A stretch of DNA of 64,000 bases from Streptomyces cinerochromogenes. Its GTDB lineage: Bacteria; Actinomycetota; Actinomycetes; Streptomycetales; Streptomycetaceae. Positions 8,932-17,964 of the stretch are shown in pieces. Location: NCBI RefSeq assembly GCF_014648635.1, contig NZ_BMRM01000014.1, positions 124,001 through 188,000 of the forward strand, read 5' to 3'. Position numbers and translations under genes: made by a program. The stretch's first letter is position 1; every line of letters starts with the position of its first letter. A model generated the notes under the pieces. That model worked only from the letters and a program-made list of their open reading frames with translations. It was not told the DNA's origin and made no database searches.

Positions 8932-9741
8932 ATGCCCCACGCCCGCGCGCACGTCCTCGACGGCACGCACGGCCCCCTCGCCGTCCACGAGTGGCCGCAC
9001 CCGGCACCCCGCTTCCTCGCCCTCGTGGTGCACGGGTACGGCGAGCACGCCGGCCGGTACGAGGAGCTGGCCGGCGTACTCGCCGGGCACGGCGCCGCCG
9101 TGTACGCGCCCGACCACGCCGGCCACGGCCGCTCCGCCGGGGAGCGGGTGCTGATCGAGGACTTCGAGGACGTGGTCACGGACGTGCACGCCGTGGCGGA
9201 GCTGGCCCGGACCGCCCACCCCGGCCTGCCGCTGGTCCTGGTCGGCCACTCGATGGGCGGGCTCGTCGCGGCCCGCTACGCCCAGCGGTACGGCGGCGAG
9301 CCGAGCGCGCTGATCCTGTCCGGCCCGGTGATCGGCGCCTGGGAGCTGCCGGGGCGGCTGCTGGCCCTGGACGAGATCCCGGACACCCCCGTCAGCCCCT
9401 CCGCACTCTCCCGGGACCCGGCCGTGCGCGCCGCGTACGCGGCCGATCCGCTGGTCTGGCACGGGCCGATGAAACGGCCGACGGTGGAGGCCTTCGCCCG
9501 GGCCCTGGAGACCGTCGACCGGGGCGGAGACGTCGGCCGGCTGCCGCTGCTGTGGCTGCACGGCGACGACGACCGGCTGGTGCCGCTGGCCGGCAGCCGG
9601 ACCGGGGTGGAGCGGCTGAGCGGCGGGGCGCTGACCGAGCGGATCTTCGCGGGGGCCCGTCACGAGGTGTTCCACGAGACGTGCAGGGCGGACGCGTTCG
9701 CCGAGGCACTGGCCTTCCTGGACCGGGTGCTGCCCCGCTGA
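8932..9741 (+). CDS. Alpha/beta hydrolase, monoacylglycerol-lipase-like
   Basis: 269 residues. The nucleophile elbow is VGHSMGG with Ser near residue 106, the oxyanion region is VVHGYGEHAGRY, the acid lies in WLHGDDDRLVP and the catalytic His in GARHEVFHE. HGxxEH and the lid layout are typical of the Hydrolase_4 group (monoacylglycerol lipase/lysophospholipase). A strong GGAGGAG RBS precedes ATG 8932. Divergence from the fatty-acid genes fits a role in lipid release; the substrate is inference. Confidence 0.85.
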   Translation: MPHARAHVLDGTHGPLAVHEWPHPAPRFLALVVHGYGEHAGRYEELAGVLAGHGAAVYAPDHAGHGRSAGERVLIEDFEDVVTDVHAVAELARTAHPGLPLVLVGHSMGGLVAARYAQRYGGEPSALILSGPVIGAWELPGRLLALDEIPDTPVSPSALSRDPAVRAAYAADPLVWHGPMKRPTVEAFARALETVDRGGDVGRLPLLWLHGDDDRLVPLAGSRTGVERLSGGALTERIFAGARHEVFHETCRADAFAEALAFLDRVLPR

Positions 9742-9825
9742 TCAGCCGGTTTGCTCCCCCGCCCACCGGGCACCCGCCCTTTCGGACATGACCGTGGACA
9801 CATGACGAAAGGGGACACGCGCACC

Positions 9826-10317
9826 ATGACCGTGGTCAAGAGCTCGCTGCCCGAGGAGGCGCTCGGTGTCACCGGGACCGCCCTGCAGGAGACCCTGGTC
9901 GATCTGCTCGGGCTGTCGCTGATCGGCAAGCAGGCGCACTGGAACATCGTGGGCCCGAGGTTCCGGTCCATCCACCTCCAGCTGGACGAGGTGGTCGCCA
10001 CGGCCCGCGCCCACTCGGACACGGTGGCCGAACGCGCCGCCACGCTGGGCGTGCCGCCGGACGGCAGGCCGGAGACCATCGCGGCGTCCTTCGCGCTGCC
10101 CGGCACCAAGGACGGCTGGCTTCGTGACACCGAGGTCGTGGAGCTGATGGTCTCCGCGCTGGAGGCGGCCGTCGGACGGCTGCGCGAGCGGATCGAGGCG
10201 ACCGAGAAGGCCGACCCGGTCACCCAGGACCTGCTGATCTCGGTCACGGCCGACCTGGAGAAGCAGCGCTGGATGTTCCAGGCCGAGAACCACCCGCGCG
10301 ACGACGCCGCCAGCTAG
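9826..10317 (+). CDS. dps: Dps family ferritin-like protein
   Basis: 163 residues. The ferroxidase signature of Dps is present: SLIGKQAHWNIVGPRFRSIHLQLDEVV, with the His of one subunit and the Asp/Glu of the other. Dps oxidises and stores iron and may bind DNA in stress or stationary phase. The start at 9826 (TVVKSSLPEE) follows AAAGGGGA; an upstream in-frame ATG at 9802 would add eight residues and has a poorer RBS. A DUF3140 gene follows after 21 bp. Confidence 0.88.
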   Translation: MTVVKSSLPEEALGVTGTALQETLVDLLGLSLIGKQAHWNIVGPRFRSIHLQLDEVVATARAHSDTVAERAATLGVPPDGRPETIAASFALPGTKDGWLRDTEVVELMVSALEAAVGRLRERIEATEKADPVTQDLLISVTADLEKQRWMFQAENHPRDDAAS

Positions 10318-10338
10318 CACACCGGAAAGGGGAGACCC

Positions 10339-10683
10339 ATGGCCGACTCCTGGGAGATCGAGGCGCTCTGGGAGGACTTCCACCGCGTGGTGAACATGAG
10401 CTCGGCGGAACTCGCGGCCTGGCTGAAGGTCCGGGACGCCGACGAGGAGACGGAGCCGCTGCCGGAGGAGGCGGGCACGCCCACCGGGCAGCACGTCCTC
10501 GCCATCCTGCGCAAGCGCCGTACCGACCTCACCGACGACGACCTCCGGATCATGCACAAGGTCGTGGACACGGTCGGGGACCTGGTCGACATGGAGAACG
10601 AACCCGAGCCCGAGCGGACGCCGGAGGACACCCGCCGCCGGCACCGGCTGATGACGCTGGGCCACGACCCGCTCAAGCCCTAG
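10339..10683 (+). CDS. DUF3140 domain-containing protein
   Basis: 114 residues, acidic and helical, matching DUF3140: WEDFHRVVNMSSAELAAWL at the N-terminus and TDDDLRIMHKVVDTVGDLV centrally. Function unknown; the family resembles small DNA-associated proteins. GAAAGGGGA precedes the ATG. It lies between dps and the HhH gene with gaps of 21 and 13 bp, so the three are probably co-transcribed. Confidence 0.75.
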   Translation: MADSWEIEALWEDFHRVVNMSSAELAAWLKVRDADEETEPLPEEAGTPTGQHVLAILRKRRTDLTDDDLRIMHKVVDTVGDLVDMENEPEPERTPEDTRRRHRLMTLGHDPLKP

Positions 10684-10696
10684 CCGGAGCCCGACC

Positions 10697-11344
10697 GTGG
10701 ACCGGGACGAACGGGTCGTGCACGAGCTGGTGTCCGAGTACGGGCGGACGTACGCCGAGGAGGCGGGCATCCGCCTGAAGGACTCCCCGCAGCCGCTGTA
10801 CCGGCTGCTGGTGCTGTCGCTGCTGCTGAGCGCCCGGATCCGGGCCTCGGTGGCGGTGGCCGCCGCCCGGGCGCTGCACGAGGAGCACCTGGACAGCCCC
10901 CGCCGGATGGCCGAGGCCGACCGGCAGCGGCGGGTGGACGCGCTCGGCCGCGGCGGCTACCGCCGCTACGACGAGCGTACGGCCACCCAACTCGGCGACG
11001 GGGCCGAGCTGTTGTCGGAGCGCTGGGGCGGCGACCTGCGCCGGCTGCACCAGGAGGCGGAGGGCGACGTCGGCACGCTCCGGGAGCTGCTCCAGGAGGA
11101 GCCGGGCATCGGGCCGGCCGGCGCGGACATCTTCCTGCGCGAGGCACAGCGGGTGTGGCCGGATGTCGCACCCTACCTGGACGCCAAGGCGCTGGCCGGC
11201 GCGGAGCGGCTCGGCCTGCCGAAGGACCCGCGCAAGCTGGCCGAGCTGGCCGGGGACACCCATCCGGCCGTGCTGGCCGCCGCGTTGGTGCGGGCGGCAC
11301 TCGACAAGGAGGTGGCCGAGGACTGTCTGCGCCGCGCCGCATGA
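10697..11344 (+). CDS. HhH-motif protein, endonuclease III-like
   Basis: 215 residues from a GTG start 13 bp after the DUF3140 gene. A helix-hairpin-helix stretch LQEEPGIGPAGADIFLREA (about 134-152) is followed by an Asp (VAPYLDAKAL) where HhH-GPD glycosylases carry the catalytic Asp. The N-terminal helices (YRLLVLSLLLSARI) also resemble the glycosylase fold. There is no C-terminal iron-sulfur Cys cluster. A DNA-repair role is inference; co-location with dps is consistent with DNA protection. Confidence 0.6.
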   Translation: MDRDERVVHELVSEYGRTYAEEAGIRLKDSPQPLYRLLVLSLLLSARIRASVAVAAARALHEEHLDSPRRMAEADRQRRVDALGRGGYRRYDERTATQLGDGAELLSERWGGDLRRLHQEAEGDVGTLRELLQEEPGIGPAGADIFLREAQRVWPDVAPYLDAKALAGAERLGLPKDPRKLAELAGDTHPAVLAAALVRAALDKEVAEDCLRRAA

Positions 11345-11410
11345 TCGTGTCAGACTGCTCCCGCACGTCCCGGACCGACCACCGGGACCCCAGGCGGTGA
11401 GGAGCGGCAC

Positions 11411-12208
11411 GTGACGGGGACCGGCCCGGAGATCCAGGAGACCATCGACACGGCCCGGCCGCACCCGGCCCGGGTGTACGACTGGTTCCTCGGCGGCAAG
11501 GACAACTACCCGGTGGACGAGGAACTGGGCCGCCGGATCGCGGCGATCGACGGGGGCGCGCCCAAGGCCGCCCGCGCCAACCGGGCGTTCATGCGCCGGA
11601 CCACGCGGGCGCTCGCCGCGGAGACGGGGATCCGCCAGTTCCTGGACATCGGCACCGGCATACCGACCGAGCCGAACCTGCACCAGATCGCCCAGTCCGA
11701 GGTCCCGGACGCCCGCGTCGTCTACGTCGACAACGACCCCATCGTGCTGGCCCACGCGAACGCGCTGCTGCGCGGTACCCCGGAGGGCGTGACGGAGTAC
11801 GTGCAGGCCGACGCCCGCGACCCGCACGCCATCCTGCACCAGGCCGCCCGCGTCCTGGACTTCGGCCGCCCGGTGGCCCTCTCGCTCATCGCCCTGCTCC
11901 ACTTCGTCGCCGACGAGGACGGTGCCCACGACCTGGTGGAGACCCTGGTCGGCGCGCTGGCACCGGGCAGCGCTCTGGTCCTGTCCACGATGACGGCGGA
12001 CTTCGAGCCGGAGAACGTGCGGAAGGGGATCGCCGCCTACGCGGCGGGCGGGGTGACGCTGGTGGCGCGCACGCACGCGGAAGTGGGCGCCTTCTTCAGG
12101 GGACTCCGGCTGCTGGAGCCGGGGATCGTCTCGGTGGCCGAGTGGCGGCCCGAGGGCGCGCCCGACGGGCCGATCTCGCTGTACGGCGGGGTCGCGATCA
12201 AGCCCTGA
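11411..12208 (+). CDS. SAM-dependent methyltransferase (DUF574-type)
   Basis: 265 residues from GTG 11411, which has GAGGAG within reach upstream. The N-terminus PHPARVYDWFLGGKDNYPVDEE is the hallmark of the actinobacterial S-adenosyl methyltransferase family PF04672, very abundant in Streptomyces. The SAM loop is FLDIGTGIPTEPN and the acidic ribose contact is VYVDNDP. The substrate of the family is unknown. It converges with the HAD gene with only 3 bp between stops. Confidence 0.85.
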   Translation: MTGTGPEIQETIDTARPHPARVYDWFLGGKDNYPVDEELGRRIAAIDGGAPKAARANRAFMRRTTRALAAETGIRQFLDIGTGIPTEPNLHQIAQSEVPDARVVYVDNDPIVLAHANALLRGTPEGVTEYVQADARDPHAILHQAARVLDFGRPVALSLIALLHFVADEDGAHDLVETLVGALAPGSALVLSTMTADFEPENVRKGIAAYAAGGVTLVARTHAEVGAFFRGLRLLEPGIVSVAEWRPEGAPDGPISLYGGVAIKP

Positions 12209-12211
12209 CCC

Positions 12212-13078
12212 TCAGGCCCTCTCCCCGTCGTACGGGAGGCCGAGCACCCGGGCCACGGTCCGCAGCACGCCGTCGTCGTTGTTGGACGGGGCCAGGTGGC
12301 GGGCCCTGCGGATCACCTCGGGGTGAGCGCCGGCCATCGCGAAGGACCACTCCGCGGCGTCGAGCATCTCCAGGTCGTTCAGGTAGTCGCCGAACACCAT
12401 GGTCTGCGCGGGCGTGATGCCGAGCGCCTGCTGCAGACCGCGCAGGGCGGTGCCCTTGTTGGCGGTCCGGTTCATCACGTCCACCCAGTGCTCGCCGGTG
12501 ACGACGACCTGGTGGGTGGCGGCGAACTCCGCCAGGGCCGGGGCGGTGGTGTGCTCGACCGGGCCGAAGTCGAAGAGCGCCACCTTGATCACGTCGTCCT
12601 CGACGGCGGTGACGTCCTCCACGATCCGGTGCTCGACGTAGTACTTGCGCACCTCCGCGAGGAACGCCTCGTCGGTCCGCTCCACGTACGCCGACCGCTT
12701 GCCGCAGACCACGGCGCCGACGTCGGCGCCGCCCGCGGCCAGCCGCCGTACCGTCCGGGCGACCCCGGCGGCGACGGCCGGGTCGAGCGGGTCGGAGCTG
12801 AGTTCCACACCGTCGCGGACCACGTACGTGCCGTTCTCCGCTATGAACACCATGCCCTCGGCGACCTCCGCGAACTGCCGGTGCAGGGTCGCGTACTGGC
12901 GGCCGCTCGCCGGGCTGAACAGCACCCCGCGGCGGCGCAGTTCGGCGAGCATCGGCCACAGCCCGCCGGGGATCCGCTTGGCGTCGTCCAGCAGCGTGCC
13001 GTCCATGTCGGTGACGACCAGCCGGATGTCGGCGGGGCCGGCGGGCAGGTGCGAGGAGTCGAGGAGGGACGTGGGCAT
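12212..13078 (-). CDS. Cof-type HAD-IIB phosphatase
   Basis: 288 residues. Motif I is VVTDMDGTLLDDAKR, motif II lies near FSPASGRQY, and motif III/IV is MVFGDYLNDLEMLDAA, the Cof/YbiV pattern of HAD-IIB sugar-phosphate or flavin-phosphate phosphatases. Substrate unknown. ATG 13078 lies 10 nt after AGGA. Confidence 0.85.
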   Translation of the reverse strand: MPTSLLDSSHLPAGPADIRLVVTDMDGTLLDDAKRIPGGLWPMLAELRRRGVLFSPASGRQYATLHRQFAEVAEGMVFIAENGTYVVRDGVELSSDPLDPAVAAGVARTVRRLAAGGADVGAVVCGKRSAYVERTDEAFLAEVRKYYVEHRIVEDVTAVEDDVIKVALFDFGPVEHTTAPALAEFAATHQVVVTGEHWVDVMNRTANKGTALRGLQQALGITPAQTMVFGDYLNDLEMLDAAEWSFAMAGAHPEVIRRARHLAPSNNDDGVLRTVARVLGLPYDGERA

Positions 13079-13507
13079 GGCGGGCGTGTCCTGCTTCCGG
13101 TCGGCGGCGGGGATACCGGTCCAGTGTTCCTCATCCGTTCCGCGCGCCCGGAACCGCCCACGGTGCCCGTTTCCCGGGACAGCGCGATCACCGGGGGGCA
13201 CAATGACGGCGGAGCACCGCACGTGAGAAGGGCGGACAGGTGAGCGAGGGCCCCTCCCCGACGGCCGGTCCGGCCCGGCTGGACACGGCCGGGAGCCGGT
13301 CGGGCCGGACCTGGTGCGCTGCTCCCGGTGGTGCGCGGAACCGGCGTCCGCCGCGCCGGTGCCGTGGTCCGGCGCGGTCGCCGTGCAACCCTGAGCCCGG
13401 CCGGCCGCGCCCCCGCCGAGCCGGCCGGTTGCCGGGCCCGCCGAGCCGGCCGGTCCGCCGAGTCTCCCCCAGTCCATCGAGCCCGCCGAGCCCGCCGAGG
13501 AGGACGT
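13079..13507. other. Intergenic region without a convincing gene
   Basis: About 430 bp of very GC-rich sequence between the HAD gene and the GS-like gene. It holds imperfect repeats of CCGCCGAGCCGGCCGGT and several very short reading frames, one with a CxxxC near 13310-13395, but none has a start, RBS and codon bias together. The right end (GAGGAGGACGT) is the RBS of the GS-like gene. Confidence 0.6.
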
Positions 13508-14911
13508 ATGACGACGCTCGCCGACCCCGTGCCCGGCGGCCGGCCCGGGGATCTGCGCCGGGTCGCCGCCCTCACCGCCGAGCTGTCCGCGCGGGGCGTC
13601 CGCGGGATCGTGCTGGCGTACGTCGACACGGCGGGCGTCGGCCGGGTGAAGACGATCCCCACGGCCCGGCTGGAGGCGGCCGTGTCCTGGGGCGTCGGGA
13701 TGTCCCCGGTGTTCGACACCTTCCTCGCCGACGACTCCGTCGTCCGCACCGACGCTCTCGGCTCCCCCGACGGCGACCTGAGGCTCTACCCGGACCTGGA
13801 CCGGCTGGTGGTGCTGGCCGGGCAGCCCGGCTGGGCCTGGGCGCCGGTGGACCGGATCACCCAGGAGGGCGACCGGCACCCCGGCTGCGCCCGGACCTTC
13901 CTGCGCCGGATCGTCACCGGCGCCGCCGAGCGGCACGGCCTCGCGTTCAAGGCGGCGATCGAGATCGAGTGGGCCGTAGGGCTCGGCTCGGCGCCGGCCG
14001 GGGAGTTCGTACCGGCGGTCTCCGGGCCGGCGTACGGCGCGGTCCGGCAGGTCGAGCTGAGCGACTACGGCGCCGATCTGCTCGCCGCGTGCGCCGCCCA
14101 GGGCGTGGAGGTCGACCAGCTGCACCCCGAGTACGCGCCCGGGCAGTTCGAGATCTCGGTGGGCGCGCAGGACCCGGTGGCCGCGGCCGACCGCAGTGTG
14201 CTGGTCCGCCAGACCATCCGGGCGGTGGCCCAGCGGCACGGCCTGCGGGTGTCGTTCGCGCCCGCGGTGTCCGCCGAGGGCGTCGGCAACGGCGGCCATC
14301 TGCACCTGTCCTGCTGGCGCGACGGGGTGAACCTGCACGCGGGCGGCGAGCGCCGGTACGGCATGACGGCGGAGGCGGAGTCCTTCGCGGCCGGGGTCCT
14401 CGCCCGCCTCCCGGCGCTGACGGCGGTCACCGCGCCGAGCCCGGCCAGCCATCTGCGGCTGAAGCCCTCCCAGTGGGCCGGGGTCTTCACCGCCTGGGGA
14501 CGCGAGACCCGCGAGGCCGCGCTGCGGCTGATCACGGGCACGGCCGGCCGCCACGACCAGGACGCCAACCTGGAGGTCAAACCGGTGGACCTGGCCGCCA
14601 ACCCGTATCTGGCCCTCGGCTGTGTGATCGCCGCCGGACTCGACGGCATCACGGCGGCCCGGACCCTGCCCGAGGAGATCACCGGCGACCCGGCCCGCTA
14701 CGGCCCCGAGGAGGCGGCGGCCCGGGGCGTACGGCGGCTGCCGCGGTCGCTGCCCGAGGCCGTCGGGGAGTTCCGCGCGGACCGGGTGCTGCGGGAGGCG
14801 CTGGGCCCGGTCCTCTCCGACGCGGTGGCCGCCGTACGGCTCGGCGAGGCGGCGGCCGTCGACGGACTCGACCCCGACCGGGTGGCCGCGGCCTACCGCT
14901 GGGTCTACTGA
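13508..14911 (+). CDS. Glutamine synthetase-like gamma-glutamyl ligase (GlnA3-like)
   Basis: 467 residues. The GS catalytic barrel is recognisable: AIEIEWAV (metal Glu pair), EYAPGQFEISVG, GNGGHLHLSCW (the His loop), KPSQWAGVFTAWGRETREAALRL, and LEVKPVDLAANPYLALGCVIAAGLDGI. Several positions differ from true GS, for example LEVKPVD where glutamine synthetases have RVEVR, so it is likely one of the Streptomyces GS-like enzymes that glutamylate amines; length and neighbourhood suggest the polyamine enzyme GlnA3, from memory. GAGGAGGACGT precedes ATG 13508. The next gene starts 2 nt after the stop codon, so they are coupled. Confidence 0.7.
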   Translation: MTTLADPVPGGRPGDLRRVAALTAELSARGVRGIVLAYVDTAGVGRVKTIPTARLEAAVSWGVGMSPVFDTFLADDSVVRTDALGSPDGDLRLYPDLDRLVVLAGQPGWAWAPVDRITQEGDRHPGCARTFLRRIVTGAAERHGLAFKAAIEIEWAVGLGSAPAGEFVPAVSGPAYGAVRQVELSDYGADLLAACAAQGVEVDQLHPEYAPGQFEISVGAQDPVAAADRSVLVRQTIRAVAQRHGLRVSFAPAVSAEGVGNGGHLHLSCWRDGVNLHAGGERRYGMTAEAESFAAGVLARLPALTAVTAPSPASHLRLKPSQWAGVFTAWGRETREAALRLITGTAGRHDQDANLEVKPVDLAANPYLALGCVIAAGLDGITAARTLPEEITGDPARYGPEEAAARGVRRLPRSLPEAVGEFRADRVLREALGPVLSDAVAAVRLGEAAAVDGLDPDRVAAAYRWVY

Positions 14912-14912
14912 C

Positions 14913-16088
14913 ATGGCCGCCCCGGGACCGGTCCACGAGGCGCTCGCCGCGCTGCCGCTGGTGGACCACCACTGCCACGGCGCGGTCACGGCCGACCTGG
15001 CCGCCGGGGAGTTCGCGTCCCTGCTCACCGAGGGCGCGGCCTGGCCGGGCGTCTCCCCCTTCGACAGCCCCGCCGGCGTGGCCGTGCGCCGCCACTGCGC
15101 GCCCCTGCTGGACCTGCCCCGGCACGCCCCGCCCGCCGACTACACGGCCCGGCGCTCGGCCCTCGGCTGGCAGGAGGTCAACCGCCGCTTCCTGACGGCC
15201 GCCGGAGCCGAGGTGTTCTGCGTGGACACCGGCTACACCGCGCACCCGCTCACCACCCCCGGCGAACTGGCCGCCGCGGCCGGTGCCGCGGCCTGCGAGG
15301 TCGTACGCCTGGAGCGGATCGCCGAGTCGGTGGCGGCGCGGGGTGTGGCGGCGGGCGCGTACGCTGCCGCGTTCCGGGCCGCCGCCGAGGAGGCCGTACG
15401 CCGGCCGGGCGTGGTGGCGGTGAAGTCGGTCGCGGCGTACCGCACGGGTTTCGCACTGGATCCCGAGCGCCCCGCCGCGGCCGAGGTGACGGCGGCGGCC
15501 GGGCGCTGGCTGGCCCGGGGCGGACGCCTCGACGACCCGGTCCTGGTACGGCACCTGCTGTGGACCGCCGTCGACCTGGGGCTGCCGCTGCAACTGCACA
15601 CCGGCTTCGGTGACGCGGACCTGCGGCTGCACCGCGCCGACCCCGCCCTGCTCACCGACTGGCTGCACCGGACGTCCGGCACGGTCCCGGTGCTGCTGCT
15701 GCACTGCTGGCCGTACCACCGCCAGGCCGCCTACCTGGCCGCGGTGTTCGAGCAGGTGTACCTGGACGTCGGTCTCGCCCTGCACCACACGGGCCCGGCG
15801 CGCTGCCGTGCGGTGCTGGAGGAGGCGCTGGAGGTCACCCCGTTCCGCAAACTGCTGTACAGCTCCGACGCCTATGGTGTGGCCGAGTTCCACCACCTGG
15901 GCGCGCTGTGCTTCCGGCAGGGCCTCGCCGCTCTGCTGCAGGACCGCGTGGACGCCGACGAGCTGAGCCTGGCCGACGCCCTGCGGATCGCCGCCTGGAC
16001 GGGCCGCGACAACGCCCGCCGGCTGTACGGACCGCCCGTATCCGAACCGGCCCGCGATTCCAGCGGGCGCCCCACCCGGAAAGTATGA
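14913..16088 (+). CDS. Amidohydrolase family protein (FluG N-terminal-domain type)
   Basis: 391 residues. Metal ligands are suggested by LVDHHCHG (HxH, about residue 18-21), LQLHTGFGD, LLLHCWPYHRQAAYLAA, and YSSDAYGVAEFHHLG late in the barrel, the amidohydrolase (TIM-barrel) order. The same arrangement forms the N-terminal half of fungal FluG and plant nodulin/GS fusions. It follows the GS-like gene by 1 nt, so it probably hydrolyses the gamma-glutamyl product or a related amide in the same pathway; that is inference. Confidence 0.75.
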   Translation: MAAPGPVHEALAALPLVDHHCHGAVTADLAAGEFASLLTEGAAWPGVSPFDSPAGVAVRRHCAPLLDLPRHAPPADYTARRSALGWQEVNRRFLTAAGAEVFCVDTGYTAHPLTTPGELAAAAGAAACEVVRLERIAESVAARGVAAGAYAAAFRAAAEEAVRRPGVVAVKSVAAYRTGFALDPERPAAAEVTAAAGRWLARGGRLDDPVLVRHLLWTAVDLGLPLQLHTGFGDADLRLHRADPALLTDWLHRTSGTVPVLLLHCWPYHRQAAYLAAVFEQVYLDVGLALHHTGPARCRAVLEEALEVTPFRKLLYSSDAYGVAEFHHLGALCFRQGLAALLQDRVDADELSLADALRIAAWTGRDNARRLYGPPVSEPARDSSGRPTRKV

Positions 16089-16089
16089 T
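16084..16089 (+). promoter_or_regulatory. -10 box of leaderless NUDIX-like gene
   Basis: TATGAT ends 6 nt before the ATG at 16096, so transcription should start at or next to the A of the start codon. It lies inside the 3' end of the amidohydrolase gene. No clear -35 is seen. Confidence 0.55.
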
Positions 16090-16095
16090 CAAGCA

Positions 16096-16632
16096 ATGTC
16101 TGACATGACCGAAACCACGCCCGGCTGGCTGACCACGGACGAGCTGGAGATGGCCAGGGCCCGGATGCCGATCCTGTACGTCGAGGCCGTGCCCGTGCGC
16201 GTGGACGACAGCGGTGAAGTCACCAGCATCGGGCTGCTGCTGCGCATCGGCCCGGACGGCACGGTCAGCCGGACCCTGGTCTCCGGCCGGGTCCTGCACC
16301 ACGAGCGGGTCCGGGACGCGCTGCTGCGCCACCTGGAGAAGGACCTCGGCCCGGTCGCCCTGCCGCGCGTCCCCGCCTCGCTCCAGCCGTTCACGGTCGC
16401 GGAGTACTTCCCGACGGCGGGCATCACGCCGTACCACGACCCGCGCCAGCACGCGGTCTCCCTGGCCTACATCGTGCCGGTGACCGGTGACTGCCGGCCC
16501 CGCCAGGACGCCCTGGACCTCGTCTGGTTCAGCCCGCAGGAGGCCGCGTCGCCGGCGGTGCAGAGCGAGATGCCAGGGGGGCACGGGGTGCTGCTGAAGC
16601 AGGCGCTCGCGCACGTGGGACTGGTGATCTGA
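16096..16632 (+). CDS. NUDIX-like protein (DUF4916)
   Basis: 178 residues. The N-terminus GWLTTDELEMARARMPILYVEAVPVRVD and the core SLAYIVPVTGDCRPRQDALDLVWFSPQEA match the actinobacterial DUF4916/NUDIX-like group. The usual Nudix box (GX5EX7REUXEEXGU) is not intact; LLRHLEKDLG sits in its place, so catalytic activity is doubtful. Leaderless start at 16096. Confidence 0.7.
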   Translation: MSDMTETTPGWLTTDELEMARARMPILYVEAVPVRVDDSGEVTSIGLLLRIGPDGTVSRTLVSGRVLHHERVRDALLRHLEKDLGPVALPRVPASLQPFTVAEYFPTAGITPYHDPRQHAVSLAYIVPVTGDCRPRQDALDLVWFSPQEAASPAVQSEMPGGHGVLLKQALAHVGLVI

Positions 16633-16740
16633 CCGCCGCAAGGTTTCCGCAAGGCGGCAGCAAGCCTTCCGTCCGTGCGGCCGGGCAGAGCGACGGTGGA
16701 CAGCCCGTAAGGGACTCGCGAGAGACAACGGGGGTACACC

Positions 16741-17964
16741 GTGTCGGCAGTGGGCTTACACACGGAAGCGTCGGCCGCGGGGCGCCAGTGGCTGACGCTG
16801 CTCGGGCGCAGGACGGTCCTGACCGTCGCGCACACCGTCACCTACGCGAAACGACTGGTCGACATCCTGTCGTTGCTGGAGGACGACTTCCGGGTCCAGG
16901 TGGCGTTCACCGCGCCCCCGCACGTGTTCGGCGACGAGGTGCCGCGATTCCTCGAGCGGCTCGGCTGTGCGGTGCTGCCCTGGGAGGAGGCGGTCCGCAC
17001 GCCGTTCGACGCGGCCGTCGCGGCGGGGCCCAGGGGCGTCGAACGGCTCTCCGCCCCCGTGATCACCCTGCCGCACGGCGCCGCCTACCTCAAACGCATG
17101 CGGTCGGGCCCCGAGGCGGGGGTGTTCGGACTGCGCCGGCAGGACGTCTCACCGGGCGGAAAGCTGCCCGCCGCCGTGGTCCTGCCGCATCACGCCGACC
17201 TCGCGGAGCTGGCGCGGCACTGCCCCGAGGCCCTGCCGCTCGCCCACGTCGTGGGGGATCCGGCGTACGACCGGATGTCCGTCAGCCTGCCGCGGCGCAC
17301 CGCGTACCGGCGGGCCCTCGGACTCGGGGACGCGGAGAAACTGGTGGTCGTCGCCTCGACCTGGGGGACCCACTCGGCGTTCGGCCGGCTCACCGCACTG
17401 CTGCCCCGCCTGCTCGCCGAACTGCCGGCGGAGCGCTACCGCTGTGTCGTCCTGGCCCATCCGAACGTCTGGTCCGGGCACGGGGCCTGGCAGGTCCGCG
17501 CCTGGCTGGCACGCTGCGCCCGGTCCGGTATCGCGCTGGCTCCGCCGGAGGCGGACTGGCGCAGCGTACTGATCGCCGCGGACTGGATCATCGGTGACCA
17601 CGGATCGGTCACCCTGTACGGCACGCTCACGCCGGCTCCGATCCTGCTCGTGTCCTCGCCCTCGCAGGAGATCAACCCGCAGTCGCCGGCCGCCGCCCTC
17701 GCCGTGACGGCACCGGCCCTGTCACCGGTGCATCCGCTGGTCGACCAGCTGGAGTACGCGGCGGCCGAGTACCGGCGGGAGGAGTACGCGGCGATCGGCG
17801 CACGCCTCACGTCCGAACCGGGCCGGTTCCACCGGAACATGCGGCGGCTGCTGTACCGGGTGCTCGGCCTGGGGCAGCCGGCGCACGCGGCGGTGGCCGC
17901 CCCGCTCGCCGCCCCGCCGGCGCTGAGCACCTGGTCCCGGGCCGGGCGGGAGGCCGCGGTATGA
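16741..17964 (+). CDS. GT-B-like protein, CDP-glycerol glycerophosphotransferase-type fold
   Basis: 407 residues from GTG 16741 (GGGGG 6 nt upstream). Two Rossmann-like halves are visible: TVLTVAHTVTYAKRLVDIL at the N-terminus, HVVGDPAYDRM in the middle, then VVVASTWGTHSAFGRL and ADWIIGDHGSVTLYGTLTPAPILLVS, which resemble the teichoic-acid polymerase/glycosyltransferase second domain (DHGS...). Acceptor and donor are unknown and no membrane helix is present. Streptomyces homologues are often labelled hypothetical or, wrongly I think, translation initiation factor 2. It overlaps the next gene by 4 bp (ATGA). Confidence 0.55.
   Translation: MSAVGLHTEASAAGRQWLTLLGRRTVLTVAHTVTYAKRLVDILSLLEDDFRVQVAFTAPPHVFGDEVPRFLERLGCAVLPWEEAVRTPFDAAVAAGPRGVERLSAPVITLPHGAAYLKRMRSGPEAGVFGLRRQDVSPGGKLPAAVVLPHHADLAELARHCPEALPLAHVVGDPAYDRMSVSLPRRTAYRRALGLGDAEKLVVVASTWGTHSAFGRLTALLPRLLAELPAERYRCVVLAHPNVWSGHGAWQVRAWLARCARSGIALAPPEADWRSVLIAADWIIGDHGSVTLYGTLTPAPILLVSSPSQEINPQSPAAALAVTAPALSPVHPLVDQLEYAAAEYRREEYAAIGARLTSEPGRFHRNMRRLLYRVLGLGQPAHAAVAAPLAAPPALSTWSRAGREAAV

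Noticed and set aside
13240..13400. Possible small protein with CxxxC between HAD and GS-like genes
   Set aside because: No start codon with RBS in that frame, and the codon bias is shared by all frames of this GC-rich stretch.
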